A stretch of 8,450 nt of DNA from an uncultured Collinsella sp. GTDB lineage: Bacteria > Actinomycetota > Coriobacteriia > Coriobacteriales > Coriobacteriaceae. The stretch's first letter is position 1. Each line of letters starts with the position of its first letter. This document shows positions 1-5,669 of the stretch, piece by piece. Location of the stretch: NCBI GenBank assembly GCA_900542945.1, contig UQPI01000075.1, forward strand, positions 1 to 8,450, in the 5' to 3' direction. A program made the position numbers and the translations under genes. Under the pieces are notes generated by a model, which saw only the letters and a list, made by a program, of their open reading frames with translations, searched no databases and had not been told where the DNA came from.

Positions 1-158
1 CAAAGGCGGGATGCCACCTGTAGAACCACGCCCGCGAACCTCAACCTTCAAGTTGACCTTGAGGCGATTTTTACGTCCCTTTACACGCCGTTCACATCGC
101 CCCCAAACTCCCCCACCCACGGTACACACGGCCCACCGCCGCGTCGGTGTCTAGCGAA
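1..158. other. intergenic region without a gene
   Basis: I see no supported coding region here on either strand. The stretch lies beyond the terminator of the pyrG-xerD unit and presumably belongs to the flank of a gene outside the window. Its only notable structure is the inverted repeat at 39-64, listed separately. Confidence 0.6.
39..64. promoter_or_regulatory. inverted repeat, possible operator or weak plus-strand terminator
   Basis: CCTCAA (39-44) is the exact reverse complement of TTGAGG (59-64). Nested dyads also exist: TCAAC (41-45) with GTTGA (52-56), and CTTCAAG (46-52) with CTTGAGG (58-64, 6 of 7). Such symmetric CTTCAAG/CTTGAGG half-sites resemble operators of MerR-family regulators, but I could not place good -35 and -10 hexamers around it on either strand. 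A run of five T at 68-72 means it could also be a weak terminator for a plus-strand gene ending left of the window. Confidence 0.3.
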
Positions 159-228
159 AAATGGGACGAGCCCCAGATTGCCCATGCGCGCAAAAGTGCG
201 TCTCGGCAATCTGGGGCCCGTCCCATTT
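157..228 (-). terminator. intrinsic terminator of the pyrG-xerD unit
   Basis: Arms 159-182 and 205-228 form a 24-bp stem with a 22-base loop that can itself pair (CGCA 189-192 with TGCG 197-200). Minus-strand RNA then runs into a U tract (A at 157-161 on the plus strand). The one imperfection, A169 against C219, becomes a G-U wobble in minus-strand RNA, so the stem is unbroken only in the direction that would terminate xerD. It starts 31 bases after the xerD stop codon. Confidence 0.85.
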
Positions 229-230
229 AG

Positions 231-242
231 TATTTATAAATA
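231..242. repeat. 12-bp perfect AT palindrome
   Basis: TATTTATAAATA is its own reverse complement and lies between the xerD stop and the terminator hairpin. It has no clear role; it may be a spacer, an RNA cleavage site, or chance in this AT-rich patch. Confidence 0.3.
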
Positions 243-259
243 TGCAGGTCAGCGAGGTG

Positions 260-1201
260 CTAGCGATGTGCTAGCGGATGCGCCGCCAGATAGACCTCGG
301 TCAGTTGCGTTCGGTCGACATGCGTGTAGACCTGCGTGGTCGAAATATCGGCATGGCCCAAAATCTCCTGCAGCACACGCAGGTCGGCACCGCCCGCGAG
401 CATGTGGGTGGCAAAGGAGTGGCGCAAGGTATGGGGATGGAGCCCCACCAGCCCCACCTGACGCCCATACCGCTCGCATATCGCATGCACGGCCTGGCGC
501 GACAGGCGACGTCCGTTCTTATTTAAAAAGACCGCCGAGGTCTCGGTTCCGCGGGCATGGGCCGCCAAGCGAGAACGTCCCTCAGTTACATAGAGCGTCA
601 GAGCTCGCGCCGCGCTTCCCACCAGTGGGGACAGGCGTTCCTTTGAGCCCTTACCGCGAACGAGTACAAAGCCATCGTCAATATGGATATCGCCCACATC
701 GAGCCCAACCAGCTCACTCACACGCAAACCGCATCCGTAGAGCACTTCCAAGATGGCATGGTCGCGCAGTCCCATCTCGCCCTCGGGAAAGTCTTGATCG
801 AGCAGTGCCGAGACATCCTCCACCGATAGATACTCCGGCAAACGCTCAGCCTTTTTAGGCAGGCGCAACGCCGCCGTCGGGTTTTGGGCCACGGCCCCAT
901 CGCGCACCAAAAAGGCATGCAGGCCCTTCACGGCAGCAAGCGCACGCTCCACCGAGGCGTCGGAATAGCCTCCGTCGCGGCGATCGGCGACAAAGCCCTC
1001 CACGATCTGACGGGTCACCTCTTCAAAAGACACAATACCCGCCCGCTCCAGATAGGCGCAGTACGTCGTCAGGTCACGACGATAGGCCGCAATCGTGTTG
1101 CGCGCCAAGCCCCGCTCGACCGCGAGGTAATCGAGATACTCCCCCGCCGCCACGGCGAGCGACGAGGGAGTAGCTTCGGTATGTTCCTTATTCGCCGGCA
1201 C
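260..1201 (-). CDS. xerD: XerD/XerC-type tyrosine recombinase
   Basis: This is a 313-residue site-specific recombinase of the XerC/XerD family, which resolves chromosome dimers at dif during division. The N-terminal SAM-like core-binding domain covers about residues 15-105 (EYLDYLAVERGLARNTIAAY) and the catalytic domain about 120-305. The full active-site set is present: R160 in GCGLRVSEL, K184 in RGKGSKER, H257 and R260 in HPHTLRHSFATH, H283 in LGHADI, and nucleophile Y292 in QVYTH. Length is normal (about 300). The start is a GTG two bases after the pyrG stop codon; AAGG abuts it too closely to act as its ribosome site, so translation is probably coupled to pyrG. pyrG next to a xerD-like gene is also known in mycobacteria (Rv1699-Rv1701), which favours housekeeping Xer over a mobile integrase. 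XerC versus XerD cannot be settled from sequence alone. Confidence 0.9.
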   Translation of the reverse strand: MPANKEHTEATPSSLAVAAGEYLDYLAVERGLARNTIAAYRRDLTTYCAYLERAGIVSFEEVTRQIVEGFVADRRDGGYSDASVERALAAVKGLHAFLVRDGAVAQNPTAALRLPKKAERLPEYLSVEDVSALLDQDFPEGEMGLRDHAILEVLYGCGLRVSELVGLDVGDIHIDDGFVLVRGKGSKERLSPLVGSAARALTLYVTEGRSRLAAHARGTETSAVFLNKNGRRLSRQAVHAICERYGRQVGLVGLHPHTLRHSFATHMLAGGADLRVLQEILGHADISTTQVYTHVDRTQLTEVYLAAHPLAHR

Positions 1202-1203
1202 CC

Positions 1204-2865
1204 TTAGTCCGTAGCGAGGTTCATGGGCGTCACCTGCACGCGATCGACACCCTCGTGCTGGCCAATCGAAGCACGCACGAACTCGCGGAACAGCGGCTGC
1301 GGATTAGTCGGACGGCTCTTGAACTCGGGATGAGCCTGGGTTGCCACATACCACGGATGCACGTCGCGCGGCAGCTCGACCATCTCGACCAGGCGCTCGT
1401 CAGGTGACAGACCCGAGATAACCAAACCGGCGTCCTCGAGCTGGTCGCGGAAGGCGTTGTTGAACTCAAAGCGGTGACGGTGACGCTCGTAGACGAGTTC
1501 CTCGCCATATGCCTCGCGAGCAAGGGTATCGGCGGCGAGCTTGCACGGATAGGCGCCCAGGCGCATGGTGCCGCCCTTCTCGGTCACGTCCTCCTGCGAG
1601 CTCATCAGATCGATGACGCTAAACGGGCCGTCCGGATCGAACTCAGAGGAGCTGGCGCCGGCAAGGCCGACGACGTTGCGGGCGAACTCGCACACGGCGA
1701 CCTGCATACCCAGGCAAATGCCCAGATACGGAATCTTGTGCTCACGGGCAAACTCGGCCGCGAGGATCTTGCCCTCCAGGGCGCGCTTGCCAAAGCCGCC
1801 GGGGACCAGGATGCCCGAGGCGTCGCCCAGAACCTCGGAGACATTCTGCTCGTCGAGGCTCTCGCCGTCGACCAGCTGGACGTCCACATGGCGATCGTAG
1901 AAGACGCCCGCATGGTGCAGGGCCTCGATAACCGACAGGTACGCATCGGGCAGCTGCGTGTACTTACCCACGACGGCGATCTTCACCTTGTCGGCGTGAT
2001 GGTTGGCGTGATTCTGTTTACGCAGGAACTCGTTCCACTCGCTCATGTCGCGCTCACGCGGATCCAGACCCAGGCGCTCGCAAATACGCAGGTCAAAGTC
2101 CTGCTCGGCAAGCAGCTGCGGCACGTCGTAGATGCTCGCGCAGTCCTCATTGGTAAAGACGCAATCGGTGTCGACGTCGCAGAAGCTTGCGATCTTTCCG
2201 CGGATAGCGTCATCGATATGGTGGTCGGAGCGCAGCACGATGATATCGGGCTGGATGCCAAAGCTGCGGAGCTCCTTGACGGAATGCTGCGTGGGCTTGG
2301 TCTTGACCTCGTGGGCGGCGGCAATATAGGGAACGAGCGACACGTGGATGTAGCAGACGTTCTCGGGGCCGGCCTCCTTGCGGTACTGACGGATGGCCTC
2401 GACAAACGGTTGGGACTCGATGTCGCCGATCGTGCCGCCCAGCTCGGTGATGACTACATCGGAGCCGGTCTGCTCCTCGATGCGGCGAAACTTGTCCTTA
2501 ATGGCATTGGTGACGTGAGGAATCACCTGCACGGTACCGCCCAAAAAGTCGCCGCGACGCTCGCGGGCGATTAGGCTTTTGTAGATGGCACCGGTCGTAA
2601 AGTTGGAATCGCGGGTCAGGTTCTCATCAATAAAACGCTCGTAATGACCCAGGTCCAGGTCGGACTCGTAACCATCCTCGGTTACAAAGACCTCACCATG
2701 CTGGAAGGGGCTCATGGTACCGGGGTCGACGTTCAGATACGGGTCGGCCTTCTGCATCGTTACTTTGTAGCCACGCGACTTGAGCAGACGGCCCAGCGAG
2801 GCCGCGGTAATACCCTTGCCCAGGGACGAAACCACGCCACCAGTTACGAACACATGCTTGGTCAT
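1204..2865 (-). CDS. pyrG: CTP synthase (glutamine hydrolysing)
   Basis: CTP synthase makes CTP from UTP, ATP and glutamine, the last step of pyrimidine nucleotide synthesis, in the cytosol. At 553 residues the protein is full length. The N-terminal synthase domain (about 1-270) shows the P-loop-like VTGGVVSSLGKGI (7-19), the KADPYLNVDPGTMSPFQHGE block (39-58) and ELGGTIGDIES (141-151). The class I glutamine amidotransferase domain (about 295-535) has PGGFGKR (355-361), nucleophile C384 in GICLGMQ, and H512 and E514 in HPEFKSRP. Its ATG follows AGGT with an eight-base spacing. It is the first gene of a two-gene unit with xerD. A candidate promoter lies at 2924-2952, and a consensus DnaA box falls in the leader. 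The GGGC transcript start and leader terminator known from Firmicute pyrG attenuation are not apparent here. Confidence 0.98.
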   Translation of the reverse strand: MTKHVFVTGGVVSSLGKGITAASLGRLLKSRGYKVTMQKADPYLNVDPGTMSPFQHGEVFVTEDGYESDLDLGHYERFIDENLTRDSNFTTGAIYKSLIARERRGDFLGGTVQVIPHVTNAIKDKFRRIEEQTGSDVVITELGGTIGDIESQPFVEAIRQYRKEAGPENVCYIHVSLVPYIAAAHEVKTKPTQHSVKELRSFGIQPDIIVLRSDHHIDDAIRGKIASFCDVDTDCVFTNEDCASIYDVPQLLAEQDFDLRICERLGLDPRERDMSEWNEFLRKQNHANHHADKVKIAVVGKYTQLPDAYLSVIEALHHAGVFYDRHVDVQLVDGESLDEQNVSEVLGDASGILVPGGFGKRALEGKILAAEFAREHKIPYLGICLGMQVAVCEFARNVVGLAGASSSEFDPDGPFSVIDLMSSQEDVTEKGGTMRLGAYPCKLAADTLAREAYGEELVYERHRHRFEFNNAFRDQLEDAGLVISGLSPDERLVEMVELPRDVHPWYVATQAHPEFKSRPTNPQPLFREFVRASIGQHEGVDRVQVTPMNLATD

Positions 2866-2897
2866 ATTGAGTTACCTGCGCTTCCCGTAGAAGTTGT

Positions 2898-2906
2898 TTA
2901 TCCACA
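2898..2906 (+). promoter_or_regulatory. DnaA box in the pyrG leader
   Basis: TTATCCACA matches the strict consensus DnaA box exactly. It lies 33 bases upstream of the pyrG ATG and just downstream of the proposed promoter. It sits in the loop between CCCGTA (2884-2889) and TACGGG (2910-2915), which are perfect complements. I found no second exact box nearby, so this is a candidate regulatory site, not an origin. Confidence 0.45.
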
Positions 2907-2923
2907 TCTTACGGGTCTTCATT

Positions 2924-2952
2924 GTAATACTCGTGCCGCGGACCGTCCGCAA
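2924..2952 (-). promoter_or_regulatory. candidate pyrG promoter with internal palindrome
   Basis: On the minus strand TTGCGG (2952-2947) and TATTAC (2929-2924) are separated by 17 bases, preceded by an A-rich stretch. An overlapping TACAAT (2926-2921) is a better -10 but leaves a 20-base spacer. A 13-bp palindrome, GCGGAC-C-GTCCGC (2938-2950), covers part of the -35 and spacer and could be an operator. The match is moderate. Confidence 0.4.
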
Positions 2953-2985
2953 TTTTTCTCGCGTGCGATTGCATTTCTCAATCTC

Positions 2986-3019
2986 GAAACAAAACGCCGC
3001 CCGGTTTCCCAGGCGGCGT
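2986..3019 (-). terminator. intrinsic terminator of the winged-helix gene
   Basis: ACGCCGCC (2994-3001) pairs perfectly with GGCGGCGT (3012-3019) around a 10-base loop. Minus-strand RNA continues as UUUUGUUU. It begins 25 bases after the stop of the regulator gene and separates it from pyrG. Confidence 0.85.
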
Positions 3020-3043
3020 CGTTTCCACTATGAATGCATGCTG

Positions 3044-3382
3044 TTATCGATCGGCGAGTTCGTCCTTGATTAAGTCCTGCACGAGCATACCGGCACGGAC
3101 GCCCTCTAGATACCACTCGCCACGCTCCGTGAGACAAATACCATTTGCGAGCTGACCGCCGTCGTCGCTGTAGCGCGAGACGACCTCAATGATGTCTTCG
3201 GATTCCAAGCGCTCAATTGCCGCGCGGGCGCGATACGGAGACACCCCCACACGCTCGGCAAGCGTCTTGCGCGAAAAGCCATAAAATCCGCCGTTGTCTT
3301 CGGATTGCTGAGCGATCTCCATCAGCACCTGCACCTCGACACGCTTCATATCGTTGACACTCGCACGACCCTTGCCAGCCAT
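3044..3382 (-). CDS. winged-helix DNA-binding protein, putative regulator
   Basis: This is a 112-residue protein I cannot assign to a named family with certainty. Residues about 15-30 form a helix (VEVQVLMEIAQQSED); 37-61 look like a helix-turn-helix (SRKTLAERVGVSPYRARAAIERLE), and 63-90 like a beta wing (IIEVVSRYSDDGG...GICLTERGEWYL), followed by a C-terminal helix. This arrangement fits small MarR/PadR-like winged-helix regulators. The ATG at 3382 is chosen because GAGGAGG stands five bases before it; a longer reading from 3493 has a composition unlike protein and would overlap leader hairpins. The gene stands alone between its own promoter region and terminator. No ligand domain or metal-binding cluster is visible, so its signal is unknown. 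DNA binding is inferred from the fold pattern only. Confidence 0.75.
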   Translation of the reverse strand: MAGKGRASVNDMKRVEVQVLMEIAQQSEDNGGFYGFSRKTLAERVGVSPYRARAAIERLESEDIIEVVSRYSDDGGQLANGICLTERGEWYLEGVRAGMLVQDLIKDELADR

Positions 3383-3401
3383 GGCAGCCTCCTCAAACCG
3401 A

Positions 3402-3476
3402 GCACGGGCATCACTTGCACCGTGCGCGACCGGCACACCCCATGATGGCCGGCAACATCCATCATGGGGCATCCCC
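3402..3476 (-). promoter_or_regulatory. hairpin-rich 5' leader of the winged-helix gene
   Basis: The leader has several perfect stems: CCCCATGATGG (3438-3448) with CCATCATGGGG (3459-3469), and GCACGG (3402-3407) with CCGTGC (3420-3425). GGGG (3466-3469) can also pair with CCCC at 3473-3476, so two pairings compete. No U tract follows, so an intrinsic attenuator is not evident; an effect on translation or RNA stability is possible. Confidence 0.45.
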
Positions 3477-3503
3477 GCAAAAGGATGAAACAATTAGGGT
3501 TAT

Positions 3504-3560
3504 AGTATACCGTCCAAATCACTTATAGGCAGGTAAACGGGCTATTTTTAGGTTAAACGG
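3504..3560 (-). promoter_or_regulatory. candidate promoter and paired direct repeats of the winged-helix gene
   Basis: TATACT (3509-3504 on the minus strand) is a good -10. The hexamer 17 bases upstream, CTGCCT (3532-3527), is a poor -35. Two near-identical sites, AGGTAAACGG (3531-3540) and AGGTTAAACGG (3550-3560) on the plus strand, lie about two helical turns apart from the -35 outwards. This looks like an activator-dependent or autoregulated promoter. Confidence 0.45.
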
Positions 3561-3572
3561 TAGCTTTGTTGA

Positions 3573-3612
3573 TAAAAGGGGCGCACCGAATGCATGCCCG
3601 ATGCGCCCCTTT
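3573..3612 (-). terminator. intrinsic terminator of the DUF1846 gene
   Basis: AAAGGGGCGCA (3575-3585) pairs perfectly with TGCGCCCCTTT (3602-3612) around a 16-base loop. Minus-strand RNA leaves the stem in a short U run (UUUUAU). It starts 20 bases after the stop codon of the DUF1846 gene. Confidence 0.85.
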
Positions 3613-3631
3613 CAGACCAATTTATCCAGGC

Positions 3632-5113
3632 TTAGCGGTGGAAGAAACCACGGCGCTCGAACTTGGGCTCGCAGCACACGTTGATGCCCAGTTTGCGCAA
3701 CACCGTCTCGTCCGTCGGCGAGATGATCACGCTAAAGAAGGCATCGCAGCCGCGCAGCTGCTCCAGGCCCGAAAGGACGCGGGCCGCCGTCTCGCTCGTT
3801 GCCGAGGTGATCGAGAGCGCCATAAGCGTCTCGTCGGTGTGCAGCCGCGGGTTCTTGCTACCCAGGAAATGCGTCTTGAGCTTGCTGATGGGCTCGATCG
3901 CCTCATCGCTAATGACCTCGAGCTCAAGGTCAACGCCCGAGACATGCTTAAGCGCGTTCATGATGAGCGAGCTCGCAGCGCCCAGGCGCGTGGAAGTCTT
4001 ACCGGTCACCACGGAGCCGTCGGGCATGACCATGGCGCCTACGGGGCCACCCGTCAGCTGCTCCCTGGTAAGGGCGGCCGAGCGTGCCGGCGAGTAATTC
4101 TTGTCGATACCGGCCTTTTTCATAATGAGCTTGAGACGATCAACCTGTTCATCGCCCACGCCGGTGCGGCGCACGGCCTCGACCGCAGAAAAGTAGCGGC
4201 GGACGATCTCCATCTTGGAGGCATCGCGACAGGCATCGTCATCGGTGATGGCAAAGCCGACCATATTGACACCCATGTCGGTGGGGCTCTGGTAGGGACT
4301 CTCCCCCAGAATCTTTTCCATCAGGGCACGGACCACCGGGAAAGCCTCGACGTCACGGTTGTAGTTGACCGTGGTCTTGTTGTAGGCCTCCAAGTGGAAG
4401 GAGTCGATGATATTGGCATCGTCGAGGTCGGCCGTGGCGGCCTCATAGGCGATGTTGACCGGATGCGTGAGGGGCAGATTCCAGACCGGGAACGTCTCGA
4501 ACTTGGCATAGCCAGCGGCGGTGCCGTGCTTGTGCTCGTGATAGAGCTGAGACAGGCAAGTGGCGAGCTTGCCCGAGCCAGGGCCGGGCGCCGTCACGAC
4601 GACGAGCGGACGGGTAGTCTCGACAAACTCGTTCTTGCCATAGCCGTCGTCGGACACGATCAGGTCGACGTCATGCGGATAGCCCTCGATGGGATAGTGC
4701 AGCTTGGCGGGAATGCCGAGCGCATTCAGGCGATTACGGAACACATCGGCGGCGGGCTGGCCGGCGTACTGGGTGATGACCACCGCCGCGACAGCGAAAC
4801 CGTTGCCGCGGAACAAGTCGACCAGGCGCAAAACGTCCTCGTCATAGGTAATGCCCAGGTCGCCACGGGCCTTATTCTTCTCGATGTGGTTCGCGTTGAT
4901 CGCGATGATGACCTCAACGTCATCGGCAATGCTCTTGAGCATGCGAAACTTGCTGTCCGGCTCAAAACCCGGCAGCACGCGACTCGCGTGATAGTCGTCA
5001 AACAGCTTGCCGCCAAACTCCAAATACAGCTTGCCGCCAAACTGCGAGATGCGCTCCTTAATATGAGCGGCCTGCAGCTCGATATACTTCGCGTTGTCGA
5101 AACCCTGGCGCAT
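3632..5113 (-). CDS. DUF1846 family protein
   Basis: This is a full-length (493-residue) member of the DUF1846 family (Pfam PF08903), soluble and of unknown biochemical role. The hallmark N-terminal block is intact: LYLEFGGKLFDDYHASRVLP (29-48) and GFEPDSK (49-55). APGPGSGK (175-182) resembles a nucleotide- or phosphate-binding loop in the middle of the protein. No signal peptide or membrane segment is seen. The start at 5113 is preferred over 5137 because CGGGAG lies six bases before it, whereas the upstream ATG has no ribosome site and would sit about nine bases from the predicted transcript start; family members also usually begin just before this point. The gene is monocistronic, with a promoter at 5153-5158 and a terminator at 3573-3612, so context gives no functional hint. 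Confidence 0.93.
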   Translation of the reverse strand: MRQGFDNAKYIELQAAHIKERISQFGGKLYLEFGGKLFDDYHASRVLPGFEPDSKFRMLKSIADDVEVIIAINANHIEKNKARGDLGITYDEDVLRLVDLFRGNGFAVAAVVITQYAGQPAADVFRNRLNALGIPAKLHYPIEGYPHDVDLIVSDDGYGKNEFVETTRPLVVVTAPGPGSGKLATCLSQLYHEHKHGTAAGYAKFETFPVWNLPLTHPVNIAYEAATADLDDANIIDSFHLEAYNKTTVNYNRDVEAFPVVRALMEKILGESPYQSPTDMGVNMVGFAITDDDACRDASKMEIVRRYFSAVEAVRRTGVGDEQVDRLKLIMKKAGIDKNYSPARSAALTREQLTGGPVGAMVMPDGSVVTGKTSTRLGAASSLIMNALKHVSGVDLELEVISDEAIEPISKLKTHFLGSKNPRLHTDETLMALSITSATSETAARVLSGLEQLRGCDAFFSVIISPTDETVLRKLGINVCCEPKFERRGFFHR

Positions 5114-5152
5114 GTATGGCTCCCGTCCCGTTTCCATTTAATGTTCTAGGCG

Positions 5153-5158
5153 ATTATA
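5153..5158 (-). promoter_or_regulatory. -10 element of the DUF1846 gene
   Basis: A perfect TATAAT on the minus strand lies 39 bases upstream of the chosen start codon, predicting a leader of about 33 bases. No good -35 is found at 16-18 bases; TTGCGA (5178-5173) is only 14 bases away. The site is likely real, but its -35 is weak or unconventional. Confidence 0.55.
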
Positions 5159-5196
5159 ACGGAGCCTGCCCCTCGCAAGGGCCTGGCCACCAACAG

Positions 5197-5416
5197 GCAC
5201 CAACCAAACACGCCACCGCAACCACCGGGGACCCGGGATAGCTAATTTGAAGCAGGAACCAAGTCACTCCGCACCAACAATGGAAACGTCACAGGCAGAG
5301 CCAAAGTCAACGAACGGGCACCAGAGCGGGCAAGCTGTTCCCCTGCACCAACAATAACAGCGCCGCAGGTTGAGCATAAGTCAGCGAGCGCCGTCCAGAA
5401 CGTACAAGTTGGCATG
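5197..5416 (-). repeat. degenerate 74-base direct repeat
   Basis: Two copies start at 5271 and 5345, each opening with GCACCAACAAT and sharing CAAG 60 bases later. Over 64 aligned bases I count about 45 identities without gaps. The octamer GCACCAAC occurs again exactly 74 bases earlier, at 5197, but the rest of that unit does not align clearly. On the minus strand a 57-codon reading frame (5242-5415) spans both copies; it has no ribosome site and its ATG abuts a terminator stem, so I do not call it a gene. The origin is unknown; a decayed repeat is the simplest reading. Confidence 0.5.
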
Positions 5417-5458
5417 AAAAAGGCAAGGCATAGACCTTTTGGTCATGCCTTGCCTTTT
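5417..5458 (-). terminator. strong intrinsic terminator closing the arc carrier unit
   Basis: AAAAGGCAAGGCAT (5418-5431) pairs perfectly with 5445-5458, and GACC (5433-5436) with GGTC (5441-5444), around a TTTT loop with one bulged base. Minus-strand RNA ends in five U (5421-5417). The A/T symmetry means it could also work on the plus strand. It is the last and best of the hairpins behind the carrier gene. Confidence 0.85.
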
Positions 5459-5500
5459 GAATGACAAATTGTCGTCCTGGGCGGCGCGCAGCGTCGACCG

Positions 5501-5669
5501 GTTCCGGCGTTTGGTAAAACGCCGGAACACAAGAGCGCCCCCTCCCGCGCACGGAACGGGAGGGGGCCAAAGGTAGGAGTCTACCGGTGGGGTTACCCCA
5601 CCGGACAGACGATGACCAGGTGATCCGTTATAGGATCGTCATGGTTTCCGTGGGGTACCCAAGGGGTAC
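5501..5669 (-). repeat. cluster of consecutive hairpins behind the arc carrier gene
   Basis: Perfect stems follow one another in the 3' untranslated region: GTACCC/GGGTAC (5655-5669, directly after the stop codon), GATCC/GGATC (5622-5637, competing with GACGAT/ATCGTC at 5608-5640), CCGGTGGGG/CCCCACCGG (5584-5604), GCCCCCTCCCG/CGGGAGGGGGC (5537-5567) and GTTCCGGCGTTT/AAACGCCGGAAC (5501-5528). None has a good U tract on the minus strand. They may protect the transcript from 3' exonucleases or be palindromic repeat elements. Confidence 0.6.

Noticed and set aside
178..858. 226-codon plus-strand frame over the terminator and xerD
   Set aside because: It starts inside the terminator hairpin, and its Arg/Pro/Ala-rich composition is typical of a shadow of xerD.
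1474..2574. 366-codon open frame on the plus strand opposite pyrG
   Set aside because: It is a high-GC antisense shadow; pyrG on the minus strand has every catalytic motif.
2898..2906. Origin of replication at the DnaA box
   Set aside because: Only one exact box is present, with no AT-rich unwinding region and no dnaA or dnaN nearby.
3383..3493. N-terminal extension of the winged-helix protein
   Set aside because: The extension covers leader hairpins and is unlike protein; GAGGAGG before the ATG at 3382 decides the start.
3566..5149. 527-codon open frame on the plus strand opposite the DUF1846 gene
   Set aside because: It mirrors the codon bias of the real gene, matches no family I recognise, has no suitable ribosome site, and the minus-strand protein is clearly conserved.
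5242..5415. 57-codon minus-strand frame across the 74-base repeat
   Set aside because: It has no ribosome site, its ATG sits against the terminator stem, and the repeat period is not a multiple of three.
5307..5570. 87-codon minus-strand frame in the hairpin region
   Set aside because: It runs through three hairpins including the strong terminator, has low-complexity composition and no ribosome site.
5197..5669. CRISPR array or attachment site
   Set aside because: There are only two to three diverged units with no uniform short repeats or spacers, and no cas, integrase or tRNA gene next to them.
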